Source: a bacterium
GTDB taxonomy: Bacteria; Actinomycetota; Acidimicrobiia; Acidimicrobiales; CATQHL01
Direction of reading: 5' to 3'
DNA: 14,498 nt
Assembly: GCA_026713745.1 (NCBI GenBank)
Contig: JAPONU010000099.1
Span: 1-14,498 of the forward strand
Numbering within the stretch: the stretch's first letter is position 1; each line of letters opens with the position of its first letter. Position numbers and translations under genes: made by a program. Positions 1 to 6,948 of this stretch are shown here, one piece after another. The notes under the pieces were generated by a model that was not told the origin of the DNA, searched no databases, and saw nothing but the letters and a program-made list of their open reading frames with translations.

Positions 1-1286
1 ACCTGCACGCCATGCTGGGCTCCCTGCGGGTGGGGGAGCGCCGCGTCGGCGACCTCATTGCCGAGCGTGGCATCGACGGGCTGAACGAGTCCTTCGATCA
101 GATCCTCGACTATGCCGAGGCGTATATGCGCTCGGAGATTCAGAGCCTTCCCGACGGGATCTACACCGGCGAGGACTGCATGGAGGACGACGGCATCTCC
201 GACCGGCCCTACTGGATCCGCTCGCGGATCATCGTCGAAGGCGACGAGTTGATCTTCGACTACTCCCGCTCCGACGAGCAGGCGGTCGGGCCGATCAACG
301 CGCCGTACGTCGTGACCCTCTCCGCCTCGCTCAACGGGCTCCTGTACGTGCTGGCGCGGGACGTTCCCGTCAACGCCGGCATCGTGCGCCCCATCAAGGT
401 CGTGGCTCCCGCCGGGACCATCACCTGCGTGCGGCTGCCGGGGCCGTGCGTGGGTGGCCAGACCGAGTTCCAGCCGCGGATCATGGAACTGGTCCTCGGG
501 CAGATCCTGTCACAGATCCTGCCCGAACGGGCGGCCGCCGCAAGCGGCAACACGTCGTTGAACTTCCTGTTCGGCGGGGTGGATCCCCGCAACGGCGAGT
601 ACTACGCGCACTACCACTTCGAGGGCATGGGGTGGGGCGGCCGGGCCACCAGCGACGGCAACAGCGCGCAGATCGTGCCGCACGCCAACTGCCGGAACAC
701 GCCCGTGGAGATCTTCGAGACCAAGTGGCCGTGGGTGCACGAGGAGTACTGCCTCAACGACGACACCGCCGGTGCCGGCCGGCATCGGGGCGGATTGGGG
801 GTCCGGCGGGTCCTCGAGGTGGCGGGCGACGTGATCACGGTGAGCGCCCTCTCCGAGCGCATGAAGCGCTCGCCCTGGGGGCTCTTCGGGGGACGGGAGG
901 GCAGCCGCACCCGCCTGGAGGTTGCGGCGGCCGGCGGCGAGGAATATGAGACGTTCCAGGATGCGTTCGGTCTGGTGTCGCCGTCGAAGTTCACCAACAT
1001 CCGCCTGCGCCGGGGCGACCGGGTGCGGATCACGTCGCCGTCGGGGGGTGGCTACGGCGACCCGCTGGAGCGCGATCCCGCCAGGGTGCTGGCCGATGTC
1101 GAGCTGGGATTCGTGAGCCGGGGCTCGGCGGAATCGGTCTACGGCGTGGTGATCGCCGGCGGTTCTGCAACCGGCGACTCGGGTCAGGACGGCTCTGGCG
1201 GTGGCGACGGCGCAGCGGGTGACCCGGCCGTCGACGAGGCGGCGACCGCCGAGTTGAGGAGGGTCATGCGCGATGGCGTGGCATGA
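1..1286 (+). CDS. hyuB: HyuB-family subunit 1 (hydantoinase B/oxoprolinase), 5'-truncated by window edge
   Basis: This is the C-terminal part of a hydantoinase B/oxoprolinase family protein, the subunit that pairs with HyuA in ATP-dependent hydantoinases, 5-oxoprolinases and ketone carboxylases. The reading frame is open to the left edge (codons start at base 3), and the family N-terminus with its NDPYxGGTH region is absent, so the true start lies outside the window. About 425 residues are visible. Family signatures seen are GMGWGGRA (near 625-650), DDTAGAGRHRGGLGVRR (near 760-810), the WGLFGGREG turn (near 875-900) and SPSGGGYGDPLERDP (near 1039-1083). The last 45 or so residues are Gly/Asp-rich and probably disordered. 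The stop codon overlaps the start of the next gene by 14 nt, so the two are probably translationally coupled. A paralogue lies at 3811-5643. The substrate is not determinable. Confidence 0.93.
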   Translation, partial: LHAMLGSLRVGERRVGDLIAERGIDGLNESFDQILDYAEAYMRSEIQSLPDGIYTGEDCMEDDGISDRPYWIRSRIIVEGDELIFDYSRSDEQAVGPINAPYVVTLSASLNGLLYVLARDVPVNAGIVRPIKVVAPAGTITCVRLPGPCVGGQTEFQPRIMELVLGQILSQILPERAAAASGNTSLNFLFGGVDPRNGEYYAHYHFEGMGWGGRATSDGNSAQIVPHANCRNTPVEIFETKWPWVHEEYCLNDDTAGAGRHRGGLGVRRVLEVAGDVITVSALSERMKRSPWGLFGGREGSRTRLEVAAAGGEEYETFQDAFGLVSPSKFTNIRLRRGDRVRITSPSGGGYGDPLERDPARVLADVELGFVSRGSAESVYGVVIAGGSATGDSGQDGSGGGDGAAGDPAVDEAATAELRRVMRDGVA

Positions 1287-1470
1287 ACTCGACAAGAGCT
1301 GGCACGACACGACCGTCGACTACTGCGACGTGTGCGGCAACCTCCTGATCGCCCGCTACTGGAGCTTCGTCGAGCCGGTGGGCGGGGAGACGCGGCGCTG
1401 CTGCGACGAGAGCTGCGAGCGCCTCTTCCACCGGCTGCGCCGCATCGAGGAATCTGCACCCGGCTCCTAG
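1273..1470 (+). CDS. Small TRASH-like four-cysteine zinc-binding protein coupled to HyuB
   Basis: A 65-residue cytosolic protein. It starts with ATG inside the last codons of the upstream hyuB. AGGAGGG at 1257-1263 sits 9 nt before the start, which supports this start codon. Four cysteines are spaced C18-x2-C21-x22-C44-x3-C48, with an extra C43, and are followed by ERLF. This fits the TRASH/YHS-type treble-clef pattern CxxC...CxxxC, whose second half often reads FCSxxCxxxF. Such domains bind zinc or other metals. Acetone and acetophenone carboxylases have a small extra subunit beside their HyuA/HyuB-like subunits. By analogy, this protein may be a structural or metal-handling subunit of the Hyu complex. 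I do not recognise the exact family. The gene is well supported by its overlap, ribosome-binding site and cysteine pattern; its function is inference. Confidence 0.8.
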   Translation: MAWHELDKSWHDTTVDYCDVCGNLLIARYWSFVEPVGGETRRCCDESCERLFHRLRRIEESAPGS

Positions 1471-1485
1471 GTGTGCATTCCGGGG

Positions 1486-1540
1486 TGCCTTCTGTGCGCA
1501 ATGTTGCTGTCCAGGGCGGCACAATCGCGCACAGAAGGCA
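1486..1540. repeat. Perfect 14-bp inverted repeat, terminator-like or small repeat element
   Basis: TGCCTTCTGTGCGC at 1486-1499 is exactly repeated in reverse complement at 1527-1540, with a 27-nt spacer. It begins 15 nt after the stop of the small zinc protein and lies more than 180 nt before hyuA. No T-run follows, so it is not a classic intrinsic terminator. It may be a factor-assisted terminator, an RNA processing stem, or one copy of a dispersed palindromic element. No target-site duplication is visible at its flanks. Confidence 0.75.
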
Positions 1541-1574
1541 ACGACGGCCCAAGCGGGGCGGCTGAACAGTGAAC

Positions 1575-1590
1575 TCCGGCGTCCGCCGGA
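1575..1590. repeat. Short G+C-rich hairpin in the hyuB1-hyuA gap
   Basis: TCCGGCG and CGCCGGA are perfect reverse complements separated by only TC. In RNA the innermost pair would open to give a 6-bp stem with a 4-nt loop. Short palindromes of this kind are frequent in G+C-rich DNA, so a role is uncertain. It may assist transcription stop after the preceding repeat. Confidence 0.3.
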
Positions 1591-1666
1591 ACGACGAGAG
1601 TGTTGGGCTGCAGAATTACTCAGCAGTCTCCTGGGCCGGCTTTCCGAGCCCACTCCGGCGGTGTTG

Positions 1667-1672
1667 TATGTT
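1667..1672 (+). promoter_or_regulatory. Candidate -10 box for hyuA-hyuB2
   Basis: TATGTT matches the actinobacterial TANNNT -10 pattern. It lies about 50 nt before the hyuA start, in the gap after the inverted repeat, which suggests that hyuA-hyuB2 has its own promoter. No convincing -35 hexamer is present at 17-18 nt spacing, so this is weak. Confidence 0.25.
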
Positions 1673-1721
1673 CACGCTGACGCCCGGGGGCTGATGCGGG
1701 GCAGGAGGGGAGACTCGAACC

Positions 1722-3797
1722 ATGCAAGGTGGCTGGCAGGTCGGGATCGACACGGGCGGGACCTTCACCGACCTCGTGGCGGTGCGCGGCGACGAGCAGC
1801 GCATCGCCAAGGTTCCCTCCACTCCCTCGGCGTTCGACCAGGGCGTCCTGGATTCCATCGGTGCCGCGGGCATCGAGGTCTCCGACATCGAGATGATCGC
1901 CCACGGCACCACGGTCGCCACCAACGCCGTGATCACCCAGCGCGGCGCACCGACGGCGCTGCTGACCACGAGAGGTTTCCGGGACGTCTTGGAGTTGCGC
2001 CGCCACAACCGCGGCGATCCCTATGACATCCAGTGGGATCCGCCTCCGCCTCTGGTGGCGCGCCGCAACCGGTTCGAGATCACCGAGCGGCTGGACTACG
2101 CCGGCGACGTCGTGATACCACTGGATGTCGAACAGGTCCGCGCCGCGACCCGCCTGGCGGCGCGCCGCGGCATCGACACCTTTGCCATCGCCTTCCTGCA
2201 CTCCTACGTGAACCCCGTCCACGAGGCCCAGGCGGCGGAGATAGTGCTTGACGAGTTGCCCGATGCGTTCATCAGCACCTCCGGGGAGTTGCTGCGTGAG
2301 CCGCCGGAATTCGAGCGCACCTCCACCACCGTGCTGAACGCCTATCTGGCCCCCGTCGTCAGTGAATACCTCACAGCCCTTGAGTCCCGCCTGCGGGATG
2401 CCGGCTTCGGCGGCCGCCTGTACGTGATGCATTCCGGCGGCGGGTTGCTCACCGTCGAGAGCGCCTCGCGCTTCCCTGCCCGTCTCCTGACGTCGGGCCC
2501 TGCCGCCGGGGCGAAGGCCGCCGAGGGCGTCGCCGCCTCCACCGGGGTGGCCGGCGGCGTCGTGGCGGCCGGCGTGCTGGCTTCCAGCGAGGGTCTGGAA
2601 GAGGTGATCTCGCTGGACATCGGCGGCACCAGCGCCGACATCGCGGTCGTGCAGGGCGGTCGGGCGGACATCGTGCACGAGTTCTCGCCCCGTTTCGGTC
2701 AGCCGGCCCGCTTCCCTGCCATCGACCTCGTGACCATCGGAGCAGGCGGCGGCTCGATCGCCTGGGTGGATGCGGGACACCTGCCCCACGTGGGACCCCA
2801 GAGCGCCGGTGCCGATCCCGGCCCTGCCGCCTATCTCGGTGGCGGAACCGAGGCAACGGTCACCGACGCCAACCTCGTGGTGGGACGTCTCGTGGCCGAC
2901 GTGGAACTGGCGGGCGGCATCACTCTGGACACTGCCGCGGCACGCCGGTCCGTCGGCACCTTCGCCGACGAGCTGGGGCTCAGCGTCGAGGACGCCGCGC
3001 TGGGAATCATCGACATCTGCAACAACAACATGGCGCGCTCCATCCGGGTCGTGACCGTGGAGCGCGGCCTGGACCCGCGCAACTTCACCCTCGTCCCGTT
3101 CGGCGGCGCGGGACCGCTCATGGCCGCCGAGTTGGCCGACGTGCTGGGGATCACCCGCATCGTCGTGCCGCTGGCGCCTGGCGTGACCTCGGGTCTGGGT
3201 TGCCTGTACGTGGACATCACCCACGACATCAGCGAGGCGCTCATCTGCGAACTCGCTGACGCCGACCGCTCCGGGCTGCAGGAGGTCTTCGACCGCCTCG
3301 CCGCCGCGATGCGCCAACGGCTCAGCGACGACGGTGTCGCCACCGAACGCCAGCGTCTGGAGTACTCCATCGACCTCCGCTACCTGGGCCAGGTGCGGGC
3401 CCTGACCGTGGAATTGGAGACCGGCGAGGTGTCCGAACGCTTCACCGAGGAGTACCGCGAGCTGTTCCTCGGGGAGTACGAGCGACAGTTCCACTCGGTG
3501 GCGGTGGACATTCCCACCGAGATCGCGGCGCTGCGCGTGCGCGGTGTACGGCGCTCGGAGCGACCCCACATCCCCTTCAGCGGGCCCACATCGCCGCTGC
3601 ACACCAACGAGCGCCCCGTGCTGACGCACCACGGCGAGGTGACGGCGCGGGTGGCCGAGCGCAGCCGGCTCCACATCGGCAGCCGCCTGTCGGGCCCGCT
3701 CGTGTTGACCCAGGAGGACTCCACCACGTGGGTCCCGCCGCACTGGGAGGTGGAGGTGGACAAGCTCGGCAACCTTCAGATGGCCCGCTCCGAATGA
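1722..3797 (+). CDS. hyuA: HyuA-family subunit (hydantoinase A/oxoprolinase; acetone carboxylase beta-like)
   Basis: A full-length 691-residue hydantoinase A/oxoprolinase protein. The family couples ATP hydrolysis to ring opening of hydantoins or 5-oxoproline, or to phosphorylation/carboxylation of ketones, together with a HyuB subunit. It has the N-terminal phosphate-binding loop GIDTGGTFTD (residues 8-17), HGTTVATNA (61-69), a second actin-like ATPase loop LDIGGTSADIAVV (from 298), GAGGGS (340-345) and PFGGAGPL (about 459-466). The C-terminal domain looks intact. A purine-rich AGGAGGGGAG lies about 9 nt before the ATG. Thirteen bases separate it from hyuB2, so the two are surely one transcript. 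The N-terminal loops fit the general family. Nothing visible separates hydantoinase, oxoprolinase and carboxylase activity. Confidence 0.95.
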   Translation: MQGGWQVGIDTGGTFTDLVAVRGDEQRIAKVPSTPSAFDQGVLDSIGAAGIEVSDIEMIAHGTTVATNAVITQRGAPTALLTTRGFRDVLELRRHNRGDPYDIQWDPPPPLVARRNRFEITERLDYAGDVVIPLDVEQVRAATRLAARRGIDTFAIAFLHSYVNPVHEAQAAEIVLDELPDAFISTSGELLREPPEFERTSTTVLNAYLAPVVSEYLTALESRLRDAGFGGRLYVMHSGGGLLTVESASRFPARLLTSGPAAGAKAAEGVAASTGVAGGVVAAGVLASSEGLEEVISLDIGGTSADIAVVQGGRADIVHEFSPRFGQPARFPAIDLVTIGAGGGSIAWVDAGHLPHVGPQSAGADPGPAAYLGGGTEATVTDANLVVGRLVADVELAGGITLDTAAARRSVGTFADELGLSVEDAALGIIDICNNNMARSIRVVTVERGLDPRNFTLVPFGGAGPLMAAELADVLGITRIVVPLAPGVTSGLGCLYVDITHDISEALICELADADRSGLQEVFDRLAAAMRQRLSDDGVATERQRLEYSIDLRYLGQVRALTVELETGEVSERFTEEYRELFLGEYERQFHSVAVDIPTEIAALRVRGVRRSERPHIPFSGPTSPLHTNERPVLTHHGEVTARVAERSRLHIGSRLSGPLVLTQEDSTTWVPPHWEVEVDKLGNLQMARSE

Positions 3798-3810
3798 GGG
3801 AGGGAACCGC

Positions 3811-5643
3811 ATGAGCCTGCGAGCGGTGGAGACCGCAACTGAGGAGTCGGGAGGACTTCGCGAGAGCGACCCGATCCTGTTCCAGGTGCTGAACAGCGCC
3901 TTCAGCAGCATCGTCGACGAGATGAGCGCGCTCACGATGCGCGCCGCTTTCTCACTGGTGGTCAGTGAGGGTGGGGACTACTCGGGCACCATCAGCAACG
4001 CCCGGGGCGACCTGGTGGCCTCGGGCGTGCGCGATCTGGCCGCGCACCTGGGCACCCACCCGTTCACCATCAAGGGCATGCTGGACTGGATCGGCACCGA
4101 CCCGGAGGAGTACTTCCGGCCCGGCGACGTGGTGCTGATCAACGACCCGTACATCGGCGGCACGCACCACAACGACATGCGAGCCGTCATGCCGTTCTAC
4201 TTCGACGGCTCGCTGGCCGGGTTCGTCCAGAACTCCATGCACTGGACCGACATCGGCGGTCACGTGCCCGGCACATTCGATTCCAACTCCCGTAGTTCCT
4301 ACGGCGAGGGCCTGGCCGTGCCGCCCATCCACGTCGTGCGCGAGGGCGTCTTCCAGCCGGAGGTCTCGAACCTCATCCTGCGCAACGTGCGGATGGCCGA
4401 CACCGCCCGTGGTGACCTGCTGACTTCCATCGGCGCGGTCCGCCTCGGCGAGCAGCGGCTGCAGGCCCTGGCCCGGCGGTACGGGACCGCCATGATCACC
4501 GCAGCCATGGACGAGTTCATCGAGTACTCCGAGGACCTCCTGCGCGCCGAGTTCGCCAAGCTGCCCGACGGCCCCACCGAGGTGGAGGCGCTGCTGGACT
4601 GCGATCCGGCCGGGGATCCCGACCAGCCGCTGTCGGCCCACATGGTGCTGACGGTGCACGGCGACCGAGCCACGATGGACTTCTCCGGCTCGAGTCCACC
4701 GGCGACGGGGGCCGTGAACTCCACGCGTTCGGTGACGCTGTCGGCGGCGGTGGTCACGATGAAGATGATCTTCCCGCACATCCCCATGAATCAGGGCGTT
4801 TTCCGGGCCATCGACTTCGTGCTGCCGCCGGGTCTGCTGCTGAGCGTGGAGTTCCCGTCGCCGGTGTCGGGCTGCGCCGCCGGCGTGTATCCGGCCGTTT
4901 GCGACCTGGTGCTGAAGGCGTTCATGCACCTGGTGCCCGAGCGGTCCATGGCCGGACCGACGGGACTCATCAACACCATCACGGCGGGCTATGACCCGCG
5001 GCCGGGCTTCGAGCGGGAATTCGTCATGTACCTCTGGCTGGAGGGCGGCTGGGGCGGCCGGGCCGCCCGCAAGGACAACGCCACCGCCATGACCACCTTC
5101 GCCACCACCGCCATGAACCAGCCTGTGGAGCTCCAGGAACGGCTGTTCCCGGTGCTGTTCGACTGCTACCGCATGGAGACCGACAGTGCCGGCGCCGGCT
5201 GGTCGCGGGGCGGCCTGGGGGTCACTCGCCGCTGGTACCTCACCCACGGCGACGGCGTGCTCTCGGACCTCGGCGACGGCGAGAAGTTCGGACCCTGGGG
5301 GTTTGCCGGCGGCGTCGACGCCCGGCCCAACAAGTTCATGTATGCCCCCGGCACCGACGATGAGGTCAACGTGGGCATGTTCTGCACCAACCTGCCGATC
5401 CGCCAGGAGGGGATGCTGGACCTCTTCCAGCCGGGCGGCGGCGGGTACGGCCATCCGTTCACGCGGCGCATCTGCCACGTCCTCGACGACCTGCGCGACG
5501 GCTACATCAGTGTGGCGGGTGCCCAGCGGGACTACGGCGTCGTGGCGACCCACGATGCCGGCGCCGATGACTTCATCCTCGACGCCGCGGCCACCGCCGC
5601 CCTGCGTGGCGACTTCGAGGAGGGTCCGGAGTTTCCCAGCTGA
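3811..5643 (+). CDS. hyuB: HyuB-family subunit 2 (hydantoinase B/oxoprolinase), complete
   Basis: A complete 610-residue hydantoinase B family subunit and the expected partner of the HyuA just upstream. GAGGGAGGG lies before the ATG. Motifs are ISNARGDLVASG near residues 55-70, NDPYIGGTHHNDM (111-123) and HWTDIGGHVPG (144-154). These His/Asp-rich segments correspond to the metal-site region of acetone carboxylase alpha-type subunits (family knowledge). The C-terminal half has GGWGGRAA, DSAGAGWSRGGLGV and QPGGGGYGHP, each matching a segment of the truncated HyuB1 at 1-1286. The two HyuBs are clearly diverged paralogues rather than a recent duplication; for example MTTFATTAMNQPVEL replaces IVPHANCRNTPVEI. 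The gene ends convergently against the Rid gene, with its stop codon inside a hairpin arm. Confidence 0.95.
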   Translation: MSLRAVETATEESGGLRESDPILFQVLNSAFSSIVDEMSALTMRAAFSLVVSEGGDYSGTISNARGDLVASGVRDLAAHLGTHPFTIKGMLDWIGTDPEEYFRPGDVVLINDPYIGGTHHNDMRAVMPFYFDGSLAGFVQNSMHWTDIGGHVPGTFDSNSRSSYGEGLAVPPIHVVREGVFQPEVSNLILRNVRMADTARGDLLTSIGAVRLGEQRLQALARRYGTAMITAAMDEFIEYSEDLLRAEFAKLPDGPTEVEALLDCDPAGDPDQPLSAHMVLTVHGDRATMDFSGSSPPATGAVNSTRSVTLSAAVVTMKMIFPHIPMNQGVFRAIDFVLPPGLLLSVEFPSPVSGCAAGVYPAVCDLVLKAFMHLVPERSMAGPTGLINTITAGYDPRPGFEREFVMYLWLEGGWGGRAARKDNATAMTTFATTAMNQPVELQERLFPVLFDCYRMETDSAGAGWSRGGLGVTRRWYLTHGDGVLSDLGDGEKFGPWGFAGGVDARPNKFMYAPGTDDEVNVGMFCTNLPIRQEGMLDLFQPGGGGYGHPFTRRICHVLDDLRDGYISVAGAQRDYGVVATHDAGADDFILDAAATAALRGDFEEGPEFPS

Positions 5644-5658
5644 GCCGACCCGGCTCAG
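5640..5658. terminator. Hairpin carrying both convergent stop codons
   Basis: CTGAGCCG (5640-5647) and CGGCTCAG (5651-5658) form a perfect 8-bp stem with the loop ACC. The left arm holds the TGA of hyuB2 and the right arm holds the TGA (read as TCA) of the Rid gene. The symmetric placement suits a bidirectional transcription stop. There is no T-run on either side, so termination would be non-canonical. Confidence 0.5.
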
Positions 5659-6044
5659 TCCACGATCGCGGTCGCCTCGATCTCGATGAGCAGGTCCGGG
5701 TGCAGGAAGGCGCTGACCTCCAGCATCGTGCTGGCGGGCTTGACGTGGCCGAAGAACTCGCCGTGAGCGCGGCCGGCCTCCTGCCACTGGGAGATGTCGG
5801 TGACGAACATGCGGGTGCGGACGACGTGGTGGGGGCCGGCTCCCAGTTCGGCCAGAGCTGCGGTGATGATCTCGAGACAGGCCTTCGTCTGGCCGTACAT
5901 GTCGCCGGGGGCAATGATCTCGACGACCTCACCGGGACGCATGGCGGTCGTGCCGGCGACCTCGATGACATTGCCACAGCGGATCGCCCGCGAGTAGCCA
6001 ACCGGGTCCCAGGGCCTGTCCGAACTCACTCGTTGCCGTTCCAC
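5655..6044 (-). CDS. Rid (YjgF/YER057c/UK114) family protein lacking the RidA arginine
   Basis: A 129-residue Rid-family protein. I chose the GTG at 6044 because AGGAGG (read on the minus strand, 6051-6056) stands 6 nt upstream. Longer frames run antisense into the SDR gene, and the usual family length is about 125-135. The core GNVIEVAGTTAM, the segment HHVVRTRMFVTDI and the closing PDLLIEIEATAIVD are typical. Classical RidA (2-iminobutanoate/2-iminopropanoate deaminase) carries its catalytic arginine in PAR[ST]; here the sequence is PASTMLEV, so arginine is replaced by serine. Family knowledge places proteins without this arginine outside the imine-deaminating subgroups, and their substrates are mostly unknown. 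It is divergent from the SDR gene and convergent with hyuB2. A role in Hyu-linked catabolism is only a neighbourhood inference. Confidence 0.9.
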   Translation of the reverse strand: MERQRVSSDRPWDPVGYSRAIRCGNVIEVAGTTAMRPGEVVEIIAPGDMYGQTKACLEIITAALAELGAGPHHVVRTRMFVTDISQWQEAGRAHGEFFGHVKPASTMLEVSAFLHPDLLIEIEATAIVD

Positions 6045-6073
6045 CGCAGTCCTCCTGTTCGAGCGCCGCGCCG

Positions 6074-6079
6074 ATCGTA
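6074..6079 (-). promoter_or_regulatory. Candidate -10 box for the Rid gene
   Basis: Read on the minus strand this is TACGAT, a TANNNT match about 30 nt before the GTG start and about 18 nt before its AGGAGG. It lies in the 100-bp divergent region between the Rid and SDR genes. No clear -35 box is seen. Confidence 0.3.
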
Positions 6080-6106
6080 CGCCGGGCCGGCGGCGCGGAG
6101 TGGCGG

Positions 6107-6112
6107 TACCAT
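6107..6112 (+). promoter_or_regulatory. Candidate -10 box for the SDR gene
   Basis: TACCAT matches TANNNT and lies 32 nt upstream of the SDR start, back to back with the Rid -10 candidate. It is flanked by GGCGG and CCGCC arms that could form an operator-like dyad. A recognisable -35 is missing, so this is tentative. Confidence 0.25.
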
Positions 6113-6144
6113 CCGCCCGAACGTTCCGCGGGAGGGAGTGCGTG

Positions 6145-6909
6145 ATGCCCGGAGAGTTCGACGGCAAGGTGGCGATTGTCACCGGGGGTTCGCGTGGCAT
6201 CGGCGGAGCGATCGCCGATGAGATGGTCCGGCGGGGCGCCGAGGTTGCCTCGTTCGATGTCGCTGTGCCCGAAGAGGCTCGCGCGGGCATCGTCGACCTC
6301 GAGGTGGACGTTGCCGACGCCGATGCGGTGAGGGAAGCCACCGCCGAGGTCGCCGCCCGACTCGGCCGCATCGATGTGCTGTTCAACAACGCCGGCATCC
6401 AGCGGGCCGCACCGACGCACCTGATGGATCCCGAGGTGTGGGACCTGGTCGTGGGCATCCACCTGCGGGGGATGTTCCTGTGCAGCGCCGCGGCGATCCC
6501 CGAGATGCGCAAGGTCGGGGGAGGGGCCATCGTCTCGACCTCCAGCGCGGCGGGGTTTGTGGGCATACCCGGGCGCGCCCCCTACTCGGCGGCCAAGGCG
6601 GGGATCCTGGGGTTGACCCGCTCGCTGGCCGTGGAGGTGGCGCCCCACGACATCAGGGTCAACGCCGTCGCTCCCGGCTTCACCCGCACGCCGCTGGTGC
6701 AGCAGGCCCTCGACGACGGCTCCCTCACCGAGGACTGGATGCGCCTCGAGGTGCCGATGGACCGTCTCGCCGAGGCGCCCGAGATCGCCCGTCCCGCCGT
6801 CTTCCTGGCGAGTGAGGCCGCCTCCTATATCACCGGCCAGTGCATCGTGGTGGACGGCGGTTGGACCGTCCAGGGCGTCTCGGACCGTCCCGACTGGCTC
6901 GACGTGTGA
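6145..6909 (+). CDS. Short-chain dehydrogenase/reductase (classical SDR, probably NAD-dependent)
   Basis: A 254-residue classical SDR oxidoreductase of the FabG-like fold. I chose the ATG at 6145 because GGAGGGAG ends 6 nt upstream; the adjacent GTG at 6142 would be too close. The cofactor loop TGGSRGIG lies at residues 13-20. Asp38 at the end of strand beta-2 favours NAD over NADP. The LFNNAG motif ends at 84, catalytic Ser134, Tyr147 and Lys151 are in SS...YSAAK, and VDGGW is near the C-terminus. The tetrad position usually held by Asn is His106 (IHLRG), a variation common in SDRs. The substrate is unknown. It may oxidise an alcohol or reduce a carbonyl arising from the neighbouring Hyu pathway, but nothing beyond position supports that. 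It ends at a strong hairpin facing the membrane-protein gene. Confidence 0.93.
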   Translation: MPGEFDGKVAIVTGGSRGIGGAIADEMVRRGAEVASFDVAVPEEARAGIVDLEVDVADADAVREATAEVAARLGRIDVLFNNAGIQRAAPTHLMDPEVWDLVVGIHLRGMFLCSAAAIPEMRKVGGGAIVSTSSAAGFVGIPGRAPYSAAKAGILGLTRSLAVEVAPHDIRVNAVAPGFTRTPLVQQALDDGSLTEDWMRLEVPMDRLAEAPEIARPAVFLASEAASYITGQCIVVDGGWTVQGVSDRPDWLDV

Positions 6910-6910
6910 C

Positions 6911-6944
6911 CCGCTGCCGCCCGCCGGCGAGGCGGCGGCAGCGG
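6911..6944. terminator. Terminator-like hairpin between convergent genes
   Basis: CCGCTGCCGCC (6911-6921) pairs perfectly with GGCGGCAGCGG (6934-6944) across 12 nt that can extend the stem with a bulge (CGCC/GGCG). It fills nearly the whole 39-bp gap between the SDR stop and the stop of the convergent membrane-protein gene. There is no U-tract in either direction, so any termination is through stem strength or Rho. Confidence 0.5.
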
Positions 6945-6948
6945 AAAC

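Noticed and set aside
1620..3935. 771-codon open frame on the minus strand opposite hyuA
   Set aside because: It lies wholly antisense to a strongly conserved gene. Its protein is His/Arg/Gly/Val-rich with no recognisable motif, as expected for the complement of G+C-rich coding DNA.
3952..5787. 611-codon open frame on the minus strand opposite hyuB2
   Set aside because: The composition is a G+C-rich shadow, and it overlaps all of the conserved HyuB2 plus part of the Rid gene.
6100..6144. Upstream ATG (6100) for the SDR gene
   Set aside because: The extra 15 residues are not family-like, the candidate -10 lies inside them, and the ATG at 6145 has a good ribosome-binding site.
6045..6566. N-terminal extension of the Rid gene into the SDR gene
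   Set aside because: It would give a 303-residue protein with no family match in the extra part, and the GTG at 6044 has a well-placed AGGAGG.
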